The notes under the pieces are model-generated. The model ran no database searches. It saw nothing but the letters and a program-made list of their open reading frames with translations, and was not told the origin of the DNA. A program made the translations under genes and the position numbers. From positions 121,038 through 185,037 of the forward strand of contig JALQBC010000057.1 in the NCBI GenBank assembly GCA_023375675.1: DNA of 64,000 bases, written 5' to 3'. Below, one piece after another: positions 1 through 11,100 of the stretch (position 1 is its first letter; each line of letters starts with the position of its first letter). The DNA is from Cytospora piceicola. Lineage: Eukaryota; Ascomycota; Sordariomycetes; Diaporthales; Cytosporaceae.

Positions 1-2000
1 TGTAAGAGTGCGATTGAGGACGTCCTCGCCCTCTTTGCATGGTCTCGTCGCTGCTGCTGCTGCTGTTCGGGGATTGTCTCGCCCTCGATAATCTGGCCAA
101 CGAGGGGACGTTTCTTACCACGGACCTGATCGCGAGCAGATTGCAGCTTTCCGGAGGTGGAGCCGCCACGGGCTCCCGCCTGGTATGAGCTGCCCAGCTT
201 CCAATTGTCGCCAACATCATCGGTATGCCCAGCCTCAGACTCAACCTGGCCGTCGTGTTGCGCGAGACTTGGAGTGCCTGAGACCGGGGAAGGCGAGGAC
301 GGAACCTTGGGACGGGTAACTGCACCTTGGTGACTTTGCGAGAAGGGCCAAGGTGCCTGCAACCACATCTTTTCATCCTCATTGCTGATGCCGGAGTCGT
401 AAAGAATGGGGAGTATGGGTGACGCATTAATGCCCCGGCGTCCAAGATAAGGAGAGGAGGACGCAACAATAGGCGGCGACGAAGGCGATGCCATGACACT
501 GAGATTGGCGTTGTCGTACACCTTTGTGTCACTGCGTCTGCCCTCTATCTCCTCGTTGCTCATGGTGCCATCTATGCCCCCGGTACCCTCCTCGAGCTGC
601 GGCTGCAGATCCCTGTCGTCATTGTCAGCCGCCGCCGCCGCCGCCGCCGATTCCAGAAGATCGTCCTGTTCCTCGTCTCCGGTGTGTGCCTGCGGCCGGC
701 GGGCGCGTTGGGATCTCTCAGGCGTTGCCATACTGGAGGAAGTCGCCGCTGCGATGATGGAAGCGGCACGCCTCGGGCGGTGGCTAGTAGGAGGGAGGGA
801 GGCAGGGGCGGCAGGTCCAGGGGTTTGTTGAGGCGTCGCCAGCGGCTCTAAATGCCGTATAGCTGCCTTCAGATGCTTAGGCTCGAGACCTGGATGAGGG
901 TCCTGGTGGTTCCTGTGTGCCTTCACATCGGCGATGTTGGCGGCATCGGCGGTGCGCTTCCTATTCCTCTTGCTCTGGCTTAGACGTTGCGACGTGGGCC
1001 AAGTGCGGGCAAGGACCAAGTATGCAGTATTTTTAAGTCCGTGAGCAGTCTTGTACTCGTCTAGGATTTGAGGGTATATTTGGGACCAGAATGGAGACTC
1101 TGAGTGGAACTCGTACTTGAGCCCATGTGTTTTGTTACTGGCAGGGGTGGTTTCGGGTGCAGGTGTCGTGGGATGTGTCGTAGAGGGCAAGGGTGATGCC
1201 AAGGGTGATGGTGTGGCGTATTTGAGACGATTCGCGACGCCGCTGTTCTTTTGGCTGTCGATGTCGCTCTCGCTGTCGCCGTCGCCGTCGCCGTCGCCGG
1301 CGGACTGTCCTTGGTCAGGTGAAGAAGGAGGAGGATAGCTCGGGAACTGGCGCAGGAGCCGGGCGGAGAGAAGGCCCAGGAACTTGACGGACTCGGCGGC
1401 GGGACCGAAGAACAGGTACAGGTGCTCAAAGCTCTGCAGGCCTAGGCGACGTGACACCGTATTCATGCGATGGCGTGTTCCTTGAACGGGCTTGCGGTCC
1501 CGGTCAAGACCGAACTCGCCCCTGACGATGGTGACTAGAGACGGTGGCGGCAGCGTCGTGTATAGCCAGATGCCAAGGGGAATAGGCTCGGTCTTGTGTC
1601 GGAGGATGTGAACGTACGCCTGATTTGTACGCAGGCGGATGAGCCTGTGCCAGGAGCGGCGGGTCTCGGGATCGTATTTGTGCTGGGCGGTGGCCTTGAT
1701 AATCTGCCGTGTAAGCTCTTCGGTATCGCGATCGAGCTTGGCGGCAAGGTCAGGGTTGAGGTCGAGGTCGAGGTCGCTGTCGTTATCGCTGTCACTGTCA
1801 CTGTCACTGTCACTGTCACTGTCGGTATCGGTGTCTGTGTCGTTGTTGTACTCTTTCTCTCCCTCTTCTCCAGCGTGTGTCTTCTCCTTCGTCTCCTCCT
1901 CCTTCTTCTTGTTAGTGGCAGGAGCAAATAACAGACGGGCTGACTGGCGCGTTGACCTCCTCGCCACCTCTGCAAAAGAAGGCGTAGCTGACGGAGCCAT
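1..2000 (-). CDS. Partial hypothetical protein, 3' end beyond the left edge
   Basis: Reading the minus strand from the ATG at 2000-1998, one frame stays open for 666 codons to base 1, so the gene continues outside the window. I do not recognise a family. The N-terminus has a short Arg/Ser stretch, then a Lys/Glu-rich segment (about residues 31-50) and an acidic Thr-Asp/Ser-Asp repeat (about 54-75). A more ordered region (about 85-240) is rich in Trp, Tyr and Leu. The rest is mostly Pro/Ser/Thr-rich, with a second Gly-Asp repeat, a basic KRNRKR patch, a poly-Ala run and a poly-Gln run next to basic residues (GKKRP, KRAR) that could be nuclear localisation signals. A nuclear protein is a guess from composition. 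The 245-aa frame at 1535-2272 overlaps it but is a low-complexity shadow. No intron is needed. Confidence 0.7.
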   Translation of the reverse strand, partial: MAPSATPSFAEVARRSTRQSARLLFAPATNKKKEEETKEKTHAGEEGEKEYNNDTDTDTDSDSDSDSDSDSDNDSDLDLDLNPDLAAKLDRDTEELTRQIIKATAQHKYDPETRRSWHRLIRLRTNQAYVHILRHKTEPIPLGIWLYTTLPPPSLVTIVRGEFGLDRDRKPVQGTRHRMNTVSRRLGLQSFEHLYLFFGPAAESVKFLGLLSARLLRQFPSYPPPSSPDQGQSAGDGDGDGDSESDIDSQKNSGVANRLKYATPSPLASPLPSTTHPTTPAPETTPASNKTHGLKYEFHSESPFWSQIYPQILDEYKTAHGLKNTAYLVLARTWPTSQRLSQSKRNRKRTADAANIADVKAHRNHQDPHPGLEPKHLKAAIRHLEPLATPQQTPGPAAPASLPPTSHRPRRAASIIAAATSSSMATPERSQRARRPQAHTGDEEQDDLLESAAAAAAADNDDRDLQPQLEEGTGGIDGTMSNEEIEGRRSDTKVYDNANLSVMASPSSPPIVASSSPYLGRRGINASPILPILYDSGISNEDEKMWLQAPWPFSQSHQGAVTRPKVPSSPSPVSGTPSLAQHDGQVESEAGHTDDVGDNWKLGSSYQAGARGGSTSGKLQSARDQVRGKKRPLVGQIIEGETIPEQQQQQRRDHAKRARTSSIALL

Positions 2001-4121
2001 GTGATTGGTGTGTGAGAGGGGGAGGAGGCTGAGGGAGCAGCTGAGTGACTGAATGGCTGGCAAAGGATGAAAGATAGGAGAAGAGAGTACTCGAAGATTG
2101 TTAATACACTGCTGCTGCCACTGGAAGCCAGCTGGGGGAAAGGTAGATGATTACATGTAGTGGCGGTGGAGTGCAAACAGTGGGAATCAATTGAGGGTGT
2201 GTAGAGTGGATCATGTAGAGTGTAGATTGTAGATTGTAGTGTGGATTGGTCTTGCTGATGCTGTCTACTCAAGTACTCGGTAGGTAAGAGTAGTTGAAGT
2301 AAGCAAGTAAGTCAGTATACGTAGTTGAAGCTATCGCCGATTGAATGTGAAACGTGATAAGGTGAAGCAGCTGGCTATGTAGACTTGTTTACTTAGTCTT
2401 TGTCACATGTCAATCCACTTGGAGATCTAAAAGTGTGGGGTTTCAACGTTTGTGGGTCTACCGGGTCACATGATATTGCGGGGTGCAGGGATAATGGCGG
2501 GATAGATACCGCCACATTTCTTATCGACAGCCACATTCCTATCAGCACTGCCACACGCCACACTACTTACCGAGTGCCACTTTCCTTATCGGCACTGCCA
2601 CATCTCTTATCAACTTACACGTGACACTTGACTTATCCTGGCACAAACACACGTACTTCAACACGCTGCATCGCAGTACCGAGACGACTAATTCAAGGTG
2701 GAAAAACTCAAGACTTCCTGGTATACACATCTTCGATTATGCGGTTCATTGTTCCCATGTTACTGAGCCGCGATGTGCGTGTGGTGGCCGGAAAAGACCC
2801 TCTTGGTTACAGGCCACACACCAGTTGACGTCTATACGCAGCACCTCAATAACACTCGGAAGATGCATCTGAGCCGACCGATCACGTTGTCCACTATGTA
2901 CAAACATCGACACGTAAGAGTTCTGTATTGTACAGCATGTTGCATTTCGGAGGTAATTACGAGTCTGGCGTGTTGTTACAATCCTCTCAAGTGCTCTGTC
3001 TATAGAAAGTTAGCATGTTTGTCCCAGTGGCCAGCACTTGAGACCGACGAACTCGGAAGTATTTGACCTCGGGATTCTTAGAGGAAGAGAATGTCTCCAG
3101 CTGAGCCACTGATAGGTTTGCTTTGTATGGATTCTATGACAGCTGCCTGGAGGCTGCTTAAGATTGAATTCGCCATGTCAACATTGAAGCAAGGCACTTC
3201 CATGGTGGGCTCCTGAGGAGTGCCCATGGAAACAATCTCCTTTGTTGACGTCTATATCAAGCCGTAGTGGATCTACCGTTTGTGTGCGAATGCCATTAAA
3301 TTAAGGGTAAGTAAGCTTGTCGAAGCTTCGTTGGGGATCCGTCGACGGATCAGTCAGAGGAGTGTTCCACGTATTTGGTGACCAAGCCCACCCCCAAGAC
3401 TATCTGACGCAAACATCACTGGACGAGACTGACATGTCAGCACAGGTATATCACGATATGAGCCGTACTTTTCATTTAAGTAATTGAGTACCTCCGAACC
3501 CGAGCCCCTCTGCGTGGTAAGCCGAATGACGGGCAAGGTTTCCCGAGAAACTACATATATGCTAGAAACTACATATATGTCTCTTTGGGCGGTATTAGCC
3601 CAGAGGCTAGTCTTGTAGCTATGGGTCTTTCGAGAATCGGTGCTTGGCCAGCCAACATTTATCAGGACAGTCCAGGTCCATGCCACATTATGTTGAAGAT
3701 ACCGCCCGTAATATTCAAGTCATCACAGGTCAGTTCATAATCTATACCTCCTACTGATACATCGATCTACAGGCAGCGACGGCCGTGACTCCTCGACTAC
3801 CGCGATCATAGTCGACCTCGGCTTCTCGTCTGTGGATTCATATCCGCCAGGAATACTCAGGTGTCCGAATCGCGGCAATCACACAATAAACCCCTCGTAG
3901 AATATATCGTCACGTATCCGGTCATATAGGTTCTGATGGTTGATGTGCGTCATGTTCAGATTCCCAGTTTCATGAACAAACAAATAATCAAGAGCCCGAA
4001 ATCTTGGACCGATTTGGGGTTGTTTCGAAGAACCCCCGTAAAGCCACCGTTCTCAGGAACGAGGAGTGCCCCAGCTGGACAGATGTGGGAGTTCAGCGCG
4101 GATAAAACTGTATCCTTCATA
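2001..4121. other. Intergenic, no supported gene
   Basis: Only short open frames occur on either strand and none resembles a known family. Between 2490 and 2620 the words 'gccac' and 'ttatc' recur in a loose tandem pattern. Around 3545-3580 a 17-base unit ending in 'actacatatatg' is present twice in tandem. The upstream region of the left-edge gene (2001-2400) is rich in pyrimidine on its coding strand, as fungal promoters often are. Confidence 0.6.
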
Positions 4122-4160
4122 AGTCAAACACCCTATAAGTGGGCCACCCCCTTATATAGG
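4122..4160 (+). repeat. Left terminal inverted repeat of the Fot1-like element
   Basis: It begins AGTCAAACACCCTATAAGTG directly after a TA dinucleotide and matches the reverse complement of 5961-5999 over about 39 bases. Confidence 0.88.
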
Positions 4161-5960
4161 CCACCTCCTTTACCGCTACCTCGAATAAAGACCCCCTATA
4201 TAACTCCCTTATTTCTTAACCAATTCTCATCTAAATTAATTTATTTTTATACTATTTAATTCCTTTAATTATTATATCTTTTTATTTCGAAGTCGACGTT
4301 AAGGATACCCTTACAGCTATTAAAAACAGGAAGTCTATTAGGTAGGCTTTTTTCGAATAGTTAATACTAAAAAGTATTTTATAAAACAGACTTTAAAGCT
4401 ACTAACTATCTTAAATCGCCTATATACTTAAGTAAAAGCTTTCGAAAGCTTAAGAAAACTATCTAGCTAAATAGGTTATTACCTAAAGCGATTTAAGCCT
4501 GTTATTAACTTACGTTTAAGTAAAGGAATTTACTTAAAAGATTTTAGCTATTTAAAACGATTTAAACCTTATCGGCTACTATTAAATAAAACGATTTTTA
4601 AAGAGAAATCCTTTAATTCGAACTTAAAGAAACTAAATAATAAAAGCTATAAAAGTTAATAAAGCTTATATAGCTATAATTAAGCCTTAGTTTTATTATT
4701 TAACCTTTCTTTATATTAAGGCTATTAAGGCCGAGAACCGTTATAATATAAATAAGGTTAGAATTATAAAAGGCTAAAGCTTAAATAGCCTTATTTTAAG
4801 TAGTTTTAAAAGCCGTTCGGTATAAAAAAAAGTGCTTAGTTTAAAGGCTTAGGTTTTTTTTATTAAAACTATTTCTATTATAGGCGTAGCCTTCCTTTCC
4901 TTAGTTATTTTTAAAAGTAAATCGGTCTAATAATAATAGTTCTTTTCGGATATTCGATTAAAGTTAGAATTCGACTTTTAAAGATTTATAACGACGGAAA
5001 AGGGGTAAATAATAAACTTTATAGCTATCTTTTAGTTAAAAGAAATCTTTATTCTTTATACTTAACCTTTTTACCGATTAAAAGCTTATTTACTCGTTTT
5101 CGATAGTTATAAAAGCTATATAATAAACGATTTTATATAGCTTTACTTCCGAAATAATATATACCTTCTTTTCTTCTTAGCCTATATATCTTATATCTTT
5201 TAACTTTTCGATCTATTAGTCTTCTTTACTTTTAAATAAGCTTATCGGAAACACCTTTTAAGTTTAAACTATTATAGCAGCTTTTTTATTATAAGAAAAA
5301 GGAACTTTCTCTTTTGCTTTAATAAGGCCCGGAAAGAAGGTTTAACGGCTTTAAATATTAAAAATAGGTAGAAAGCGGCCGGGTTATAGCTAGTTTCGAT
5401 AGTAAAGCCTTTAATAAGCCTTTTTCTTTTCGAAAATCGAAATATAGCTAGAACCTCTCTTTATACGCTTATAAAAAAACTACTTAAGCTATCTTTAATT
5501 AAATTTAAATAAAATAATTATTTAAAAAACGATAATACTATTTAGTTTACCCTTAAAAAAACTATCGACCTTTAAGCTTAACTAAATAACTTTTTAACTT
5601 TAAAAAAAAAAATAATTATATAAAACGATTATTATTTAAAAAGGTTAAAAACGGCTAAAACTAAAGAAATATCGAATTAGTATAAGCTAAAAAAGAGAAC
5701 GAAAAGCTAAAGGCTTAGTTAAAAGCTATCCGGCTTTCGAAACGAAAAAAAGTTAATATAAGCTTAAACATTAAGCTAGTTAAGGTTAAGGCTATTTATC
5801 GGGCTTAATAGTAAGCTAATAGCTTCGAAATTAGCTTTAATAAATTAGAAAGGTTTAATTACCTTACGGACGAAGAATCTTATATTAAAGTTAATTAGGT
5901 GTTAAGAAATTAAAGAGTAATTTAGGTATATTAATAGTGTTAAGCATTCGGGAAGGGTGG

Positions 5961-5999
5961 CCTATATTGAAGGGTGGCCCACTTATAAGGTGTTTGACT
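5961..5999 (-). repeat. Right terminal inverted repeat of the Fot1-like element
   Basis: It ends AAGGTGTTTGACT directly before TA. It retains CA and TG in its outer part while the interior has lost them, so the ends have escaped the heaviest mutation. Confidence 0.88.
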
Positions 6000-6001
6000 T
6001 A

Positions 6002-7800
6002 TAGGCTCAACTTTAACAATGTACGAGGCTGGAAGCGACCAACTCAATGCCGATATTGAAATTAGATCTGCTAGGTATAATGGGCTGCTTAGAGACGCTT
6101 GCCGTACGTCAGCCTAAGTCTTTTGGATTTGCGGCCCATGATCTTCTTACCCCGGCAGGTGTATACTAGCTAGTAGGTGCGACATCGGTAGACGCAATGG
6201 TGGAGGATGCGGCCACATTACAGGGCAGGACAAAGCGTGAATATTATTATTTGGGAATATTGCAGTCGAGTTAATGTGTCCTCGGCCATGAAATAGACGT
6301 AGATTATACGAGCTACTAATATATAATTGGTGGTAAACAATTGGACAACCACTTGCTCGGATGGGACAGTCATCCAGATGACAGAATTAGGGTGCAAGAT
6401 AGCTTCCAAACTTCGAGCTGGCACCTAAACAGCCCGTCAGATCACCAGCAGAGCAGAGCATAGTTTCGAGCAGGTCCGGAGCCCCTTTGCTCGAGACTTG
6501 ATAGCAACAGCAGCAGCATCAACAGAAACAGCACGAGCACATGAGCGCTTTCTGAGGTGACGCCCTTTCATATTGCAATCCTATCCTGTCTTGAAGGCTG
6601 TTATCCCTTCGTACAATGTCATAAACACCTTGCGCTAAGCGGCTTGACAACATATCAATCTCGGTGAAGGTTCTTCTTTGTTCTCCTGAGCGGGTGACTT
6701 GTCTTATGAACGGCTACAAATACGAGTCCGGTGCACTCGCTACGAATGAACCAATGAGGCAAAGAACGCTAATCCACTTAGACCAACGCTGCTGAAGTTG
6801 GTGTTCTCGACCTGGCTGAAGCTACAAGGTTACGAAAGATTATCTATCACAATATAGGCCCTGAGGTACCTAGTACTTTAAGGGACGTTCCTTTTGCTTC
6901 GTAGCTCAGTGGTTATTCGTGACAAAGATGCAGTGCTGAAAAATGCATAACGACGAAGGCCTTGCCATCGTGAACGAGGAAAAGGGGTGGGAGGCAGGGT
7001 GTTGGACTATAGAGAAACAATACGACATCGGGTGTACCGTACAAACAAGCCTACATAAATACCTTGCCTTCTACTCGAGAAGCTGGGCGGATGTCGCCGG
7101 GTATTCCAAGTCGATCTATCCAGTGGTAAAGGTCGAGGTCAGTCAAGCAGAAGAGAGGCTGGAATGATGGGAACCTAGTAAAATGTGGTGAGCATCAGCC
7201 GAGAAAGTCCTGTTGGTGACATATGTATAACCAAAAAGGTTGTCATTGAAATGACATACTTGGGCACTGTCACAGTAGAAGAGATGGTGTGGGGTAGGAT
7301 ATAACATACTTCGAGAGTGTTGTCCCGTGAGGGCGTCTTCTCTTTGCGTGCTCACTTTGGATGTTATTGAATACTGGTCGTGATAGGCGTACTCTCAGCG
7401 ACAATTCTGACGAGCAGGGTGTGATTTTCTTGATCTGGCCATGTTAGTTCTGTTACAGTACGTACCCATAGGCGAGGGCCCCGCTGATACTTTTGGTCTT
7501 GCAACGTTTTTCTTTGCGTGTTTTACCGCAACGAAATCCTTCTTGTGCTGTAACAGGTTCTTCGTAACGTCAAAATGGGAAAGGAGAATTCTATATACAT
7601 ACTAGTGATACCTGCATGACTAGACCGCTGGCTAGAGCTTTCGGTAACATCCATCAGAGTAAATAAATAGCAAGGGCGCGCTAGATTTGCGCCAGGGTGA
7701 CCGTGCTGGAGCAGGATATAGAACTCACCTGCCCTCCCTGCTACATTCGGCGCAGAGTAATCATATAGAACCCGTGGTTATCCTCTGTGGTGGATTACCT
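6002..7800. other. Intergenic, no supported gene
   Basis: The base composition is normal, so this is not a RIP block. The longest frames (70-75 codons) have no recognisable motif, no convincing splice structure and no similarity to anything else in the window. I see no RNA gene here. Confidence 0.5.
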
Positions 7801-8754
7801 AGCTACTTGTAGCGGCCTGTTGTGCATGCGACTTGATGCACTGTCTTGACTTGCTGATTGGGCTTGTAAATCTGCCTCGCCTTTTGCTGAGTAGGTCTGG
7901 ATGATCGGAGACCGAACATGGGCAGCGACAAATCAGGAGTGAGGGTTAAGCTGCGGCTGGCTGTGAGAGAGAGCTCGAAGATGTTAACGAGGGTGTGTAT
8001 GTACATATCGTAGGCTGCGGTGGGTTATGTGTGTGGCTTCAGGGTTGGTGAGGCTCGAGAGCCCGCGTAAAGACGCCTCAGATATAACACAGATGCGGTG
8101 AGGGAACCGAACTCCCCGCCGTCTAATGTTAGTAAATCCAAAGACGTATGTACGTATAACCACCTTGTCGGCTTTGATAACGTGGATACGCGCGTGTGTG
8201 TAGCAGATCAAAGGGGGAGGGTAGGGTGCTTGACTGTCGTAATCTTCGTTCGAGGCACCAGGCTTTACTACTCGTCGATAAAGAGCATTACTCCACGTCG
8301 GCAAGACACAAAGTAACTTCGTCTTCGGCATATCAGCAGCTCGACAACGAAAGAAGAAATACGACGCTGGTGTCTGTAATGGTCGCGATGGCCCAGGGTC
8401 TTGACCCGCACGGCAAGAAGGACTTGGCAGAGTGGGCGTTGGAACTCGTGATGGCGAGGCTGTGCTGTGGACAGGGACGATGGATCGAAGGAAGTTGACG
8501 AAGAGAAGGACAACGACGAGGACGGTGAGGATGGTGAGGCGGACGACGGTGTCGACAAGCAGGTCAATGTGTAGGAAGCTGAAATTCGCCGTGCGACGGG
8601 CGTGGATATAATTCACTGGTTGGAGTTTGCGTAGATGGTATCATATTTGCTGTAGGTGTTTGGGTAGGACGATCCAGAGACGATGTCGAGGGATGATGCC
8701 GACCAGGTGGTGTTGAAGGTATTGCCGCCCAGCCATCTGGAACAAAACAGCTCA

Positions 8755-9040
8755 TTATGGAAAACAGGTTCTCGTCCATCGTCGCTAACAGAGCATAGGA
8801 CATCTTCACACATTTGTCATCGTGGGCACAGGCATAGGCTCAGACGGTGTGTGTGAAGGGCAACGGGCAATTCGGGGTCAAGTCGCAGGCAGCGTGCAAC
8901 CGTTGAGTTACGAGGAAAGAAACCGGAGAAATAGTTCACCAAGCCCACCACGTCTCCAGAGTGACTGTGGAGTTATTTGGAAGGCCAGAGCCACCCAAGT
9001 CCACCGCTTCAACGCCAAGGCGACGATACCCGGGAGAAGG
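8755..9040. repeat. Diverged segmental repeat, copy 1
   Basis: The segment shares an ordered series of short words with 10105-10300 and 10845-11100: 'tcgtccatcgt', 'gggcaacgggca', 'caggcagcgtgca', 'gagttacgagg' and 'cacccaagtccaccgc'. The order and spacing are conserved although individual bases differ widely. It looks like an old duplication. On the minus strand it covers a short frame (8564-8809) whose start resembles the matching frames of the other copies, but no clear protein product is kept in all three. Confidence 0.6.
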
Positions 9041-10104
9041 TTGGGCCTCGTTGAAAGAGAAAGACTGTTTCAGGGGACATGTGAAGTTGTTTGCGGCGCA
9101 GCTCGATGTGCGGCTCCGGCTCCAGGGTAGTTAGTGTCGATGGTGTTGAGGTGCGGCGAATCTGCAGCGGCCAGAACGGTAGAGGTGACTGGTGGTAGGC
9201 TAGGTGAGGTTAGAGAAGAGGTCATTGCAATCCGGCAAGTAGCAGCATGTGAGCAGAGAGTGAGAGGGGCAGCAAACCTATAGCTTGTTGATGATCGACG
9301 ACGCACCGGTGGGGAGCAGGCAGCTGATCTTCGAGTGCTTAAAAGGTGTCAGGTCAGGCAGGGGAAATCCCCAAGCAGTATAAGCAGTCGGAGAGTAGCA
9401 TGCTATGCCTTGCCGTGCCGTGCCGTGCCGTAGTTGGAGTGTCGCGAGGAGTTAAGGAGGGATCATGCTGGGAAACGCAGCAGGTGGGTCCATGAAAGGC
9501 GAGCCAAAGATCGTTCCTGGTAGTAGGGCTGTAAGGCTGGAGGGCTGGCTGTGGAGCTTAGGTCAACTGTCAAAGTGTCTCAGGTGGGACAGAAACGGCT
9601 GGGGTGTATATCTGCATGTGTATCTGCATGTATATCCGCATGATTCGTGCATATGCATCAACACCAAACCTCAGAACGTCGACTGGCACTCGTGGAGAAG
9701 ACTGCAGCTGAATGCACCACTCCGTGCATCCTTACCTTCACGTGTGCTGGCGATTGTATGTTGAGACAAGAAGAGAGGAGGACGCAGGTCGACGGAAACG
9801 ACAACAGGAGCAGGCGGACGAGGAGTAGGGTATCTCCAGAACCGGCGGCGCCGATGCGGCGTCACAGGTGGCTGGAGGGAGCTGTTGTGTGCAGATGGTA
9901 CATAAGCCAGGGCCGAGAGCAGAAATGTAGTCAAGGAGAAGAGGCAGACCTTAAAATGAACACGACCTTGATTGATGAGACGACGAAAGAGCTGATGTTG
10001 AGGTTCCGAGATCGAAGCGAAGGTCGAGCCGGAGGGCAGAGCCGTCCAGCCAGGCCAGACTTCACACTAAGACCACCCAGCTGCCTGGATCAAAGTATCC
10101 ATGG

Positions 10105-10300
10105 TGAAGGCCTTCGTCCATCGTAGCCACAGGGCATACACAGGACACCTCCACGTTATTATAACTAATCAAAAGGGAGCCTAGACAGTATGGGGAGCAA
10201 CGGTGCAGTCTGGAGGTCCAGGCAGCTTGCAGGCCATCCGACCGTGGAGTTACATGAGGTCAGATTTCAAAACGCATCGCGTCTTCAAGACCGCACGGCT
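10105..10300. repeat. Diverged segmental repeat, copy 2
   Basis: Matches copy 3 closely through 'tggggagcaacgg', 'ggtccaggcagc', 'accgtggagtta' and 'catgaggt', and begins with the shared 'catcgtagccacagggca'. The equivalent minus-strand frame is closed by a stop soon after the shared part, so a conserved gene is not evident. Confidence 0.6.
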
Positions 10301-10844
10301 TATGATGCTGGATCAGAATCAGTGAAAGGTGGAAGTCCTCCTCTTCTAATGTGCATTGTTAAGTGCTTGTGTGTGTGTGAGTGAGAGGACATTTTTGTTC
10401 TTTTATGTTTCCTGAACTGTGGTGCAGCTCGATATAGTCCTTGCGGTGAAGTAGGGCAGAGATATTGGTATGTCGACGTGATGATAGTGCGATTCGATGT
10501 TGGCAAAGGTTAGTTGTTTAGCAACATTCCGGGCCAAGACTTAGGGCGCAGGAGGGGGTGGCAGCATTCGTTCATCATGGAGAGTGGTGTAGTATCGAAG
10601 TTGGCGAGCTCAGAGATGGTAAGCTGGGGGAATGAAGGCCCGGCAAGGGCACAGTTACTGGTCAAGGGAAGTGTGGAGGGGCAGAGGCAAACCTGGAAAA
10701 CAAGGTCGAGGTCTGGGTCGAGGTCGAGGAACGGTAATGGTCAAGGTTATGCTCAAGTAAGGACGAAAAGTGTTGTAAGGCCAAATTCTGCAGCTAGGTC
10801 CAGACAAAAGAACAACCTCCCAGCCGCACAGGAACTCCCCGTCA

Positions 10845-11100
10845 TGCACTGGCCCTCATCTATCGTAGTCACAGGGCACAAGACAGACACCTCCACGTAA
10901 CCATTACGGGCACAGGCCTAGACAAGTGGGGAGCAACGGGCACTCTGGGGGTCCAGGCAGCGTGCACACCAATCTTTAACCGTGGAGTAACACGAGGTTG
11001 GACCTCGAGTCCACCGCGCCAAAGATTGCAAATGCAGAGACCGTGGAGTTAAAAGGGAAGACTTCCCAAGAATCCACCCAAGCCCACCGCATCACAGCTA
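10845..11100. repeat. Diverged segmental repeat, copy 3, with an internal duplication
   Basis: Starts with 'tatcgtagtcacagggcac' and carries 'gtggggagcaacggg' and 'ggtccaggcagcgtgca'. The 'ccgtggagt...tccacc' part is present twice in this copy (about 10980-11020 and 11040-11090), so the copy itself is partly duplicated. The region from 11100 to 11750 has small minus-strand frames (11236-11481, 11352-11744) with a Ser-rich, possibly 5'-UTR-like composition and no family match. Confidence 0.55.

Larger units (their letters stand above)
4122..5999 (+). mobile_element. RIP-degraded Fot1/pogo-like (Tc1-mariner superfamily) DNA transposon
   Basis: The ends are inverted repeats of about 39 bp starting AGTCAAACACC, at 4122-4160 and 5961-5999, with only a few mismatches. 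Both are flanked by TA (4120-4121 and 6000-6001), the target duplication of Tc1/mariner elements. The 1878-bp length fits the Fot1/pogo group. The interior is extremely AT-rich and almost without CA or TG, as RIP leaves it. No reading frame survives. Around 4290-4385 the + strand still shows a degraded trace of the N-terminal psq-type helix-turn-helix of pogo transposases (EVDVKDTLTAIKN followed by KSIR). It cannot be autonomous. Confidence 0.85.

Noticed and set aside
1535..2272. 245-codon minus frame
   Set aside because: It overlaps the long open gene 1-2000 in another frame and consists of Thr/Ser/Arg runs made by the repeat DNA.
7984..8616. 210-codon minus frame with a hydrophobic segment
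   Set aside because: No known domain, unusual Arg/Pro composition, and no support from splice sites; kept only as a note in the region entry.
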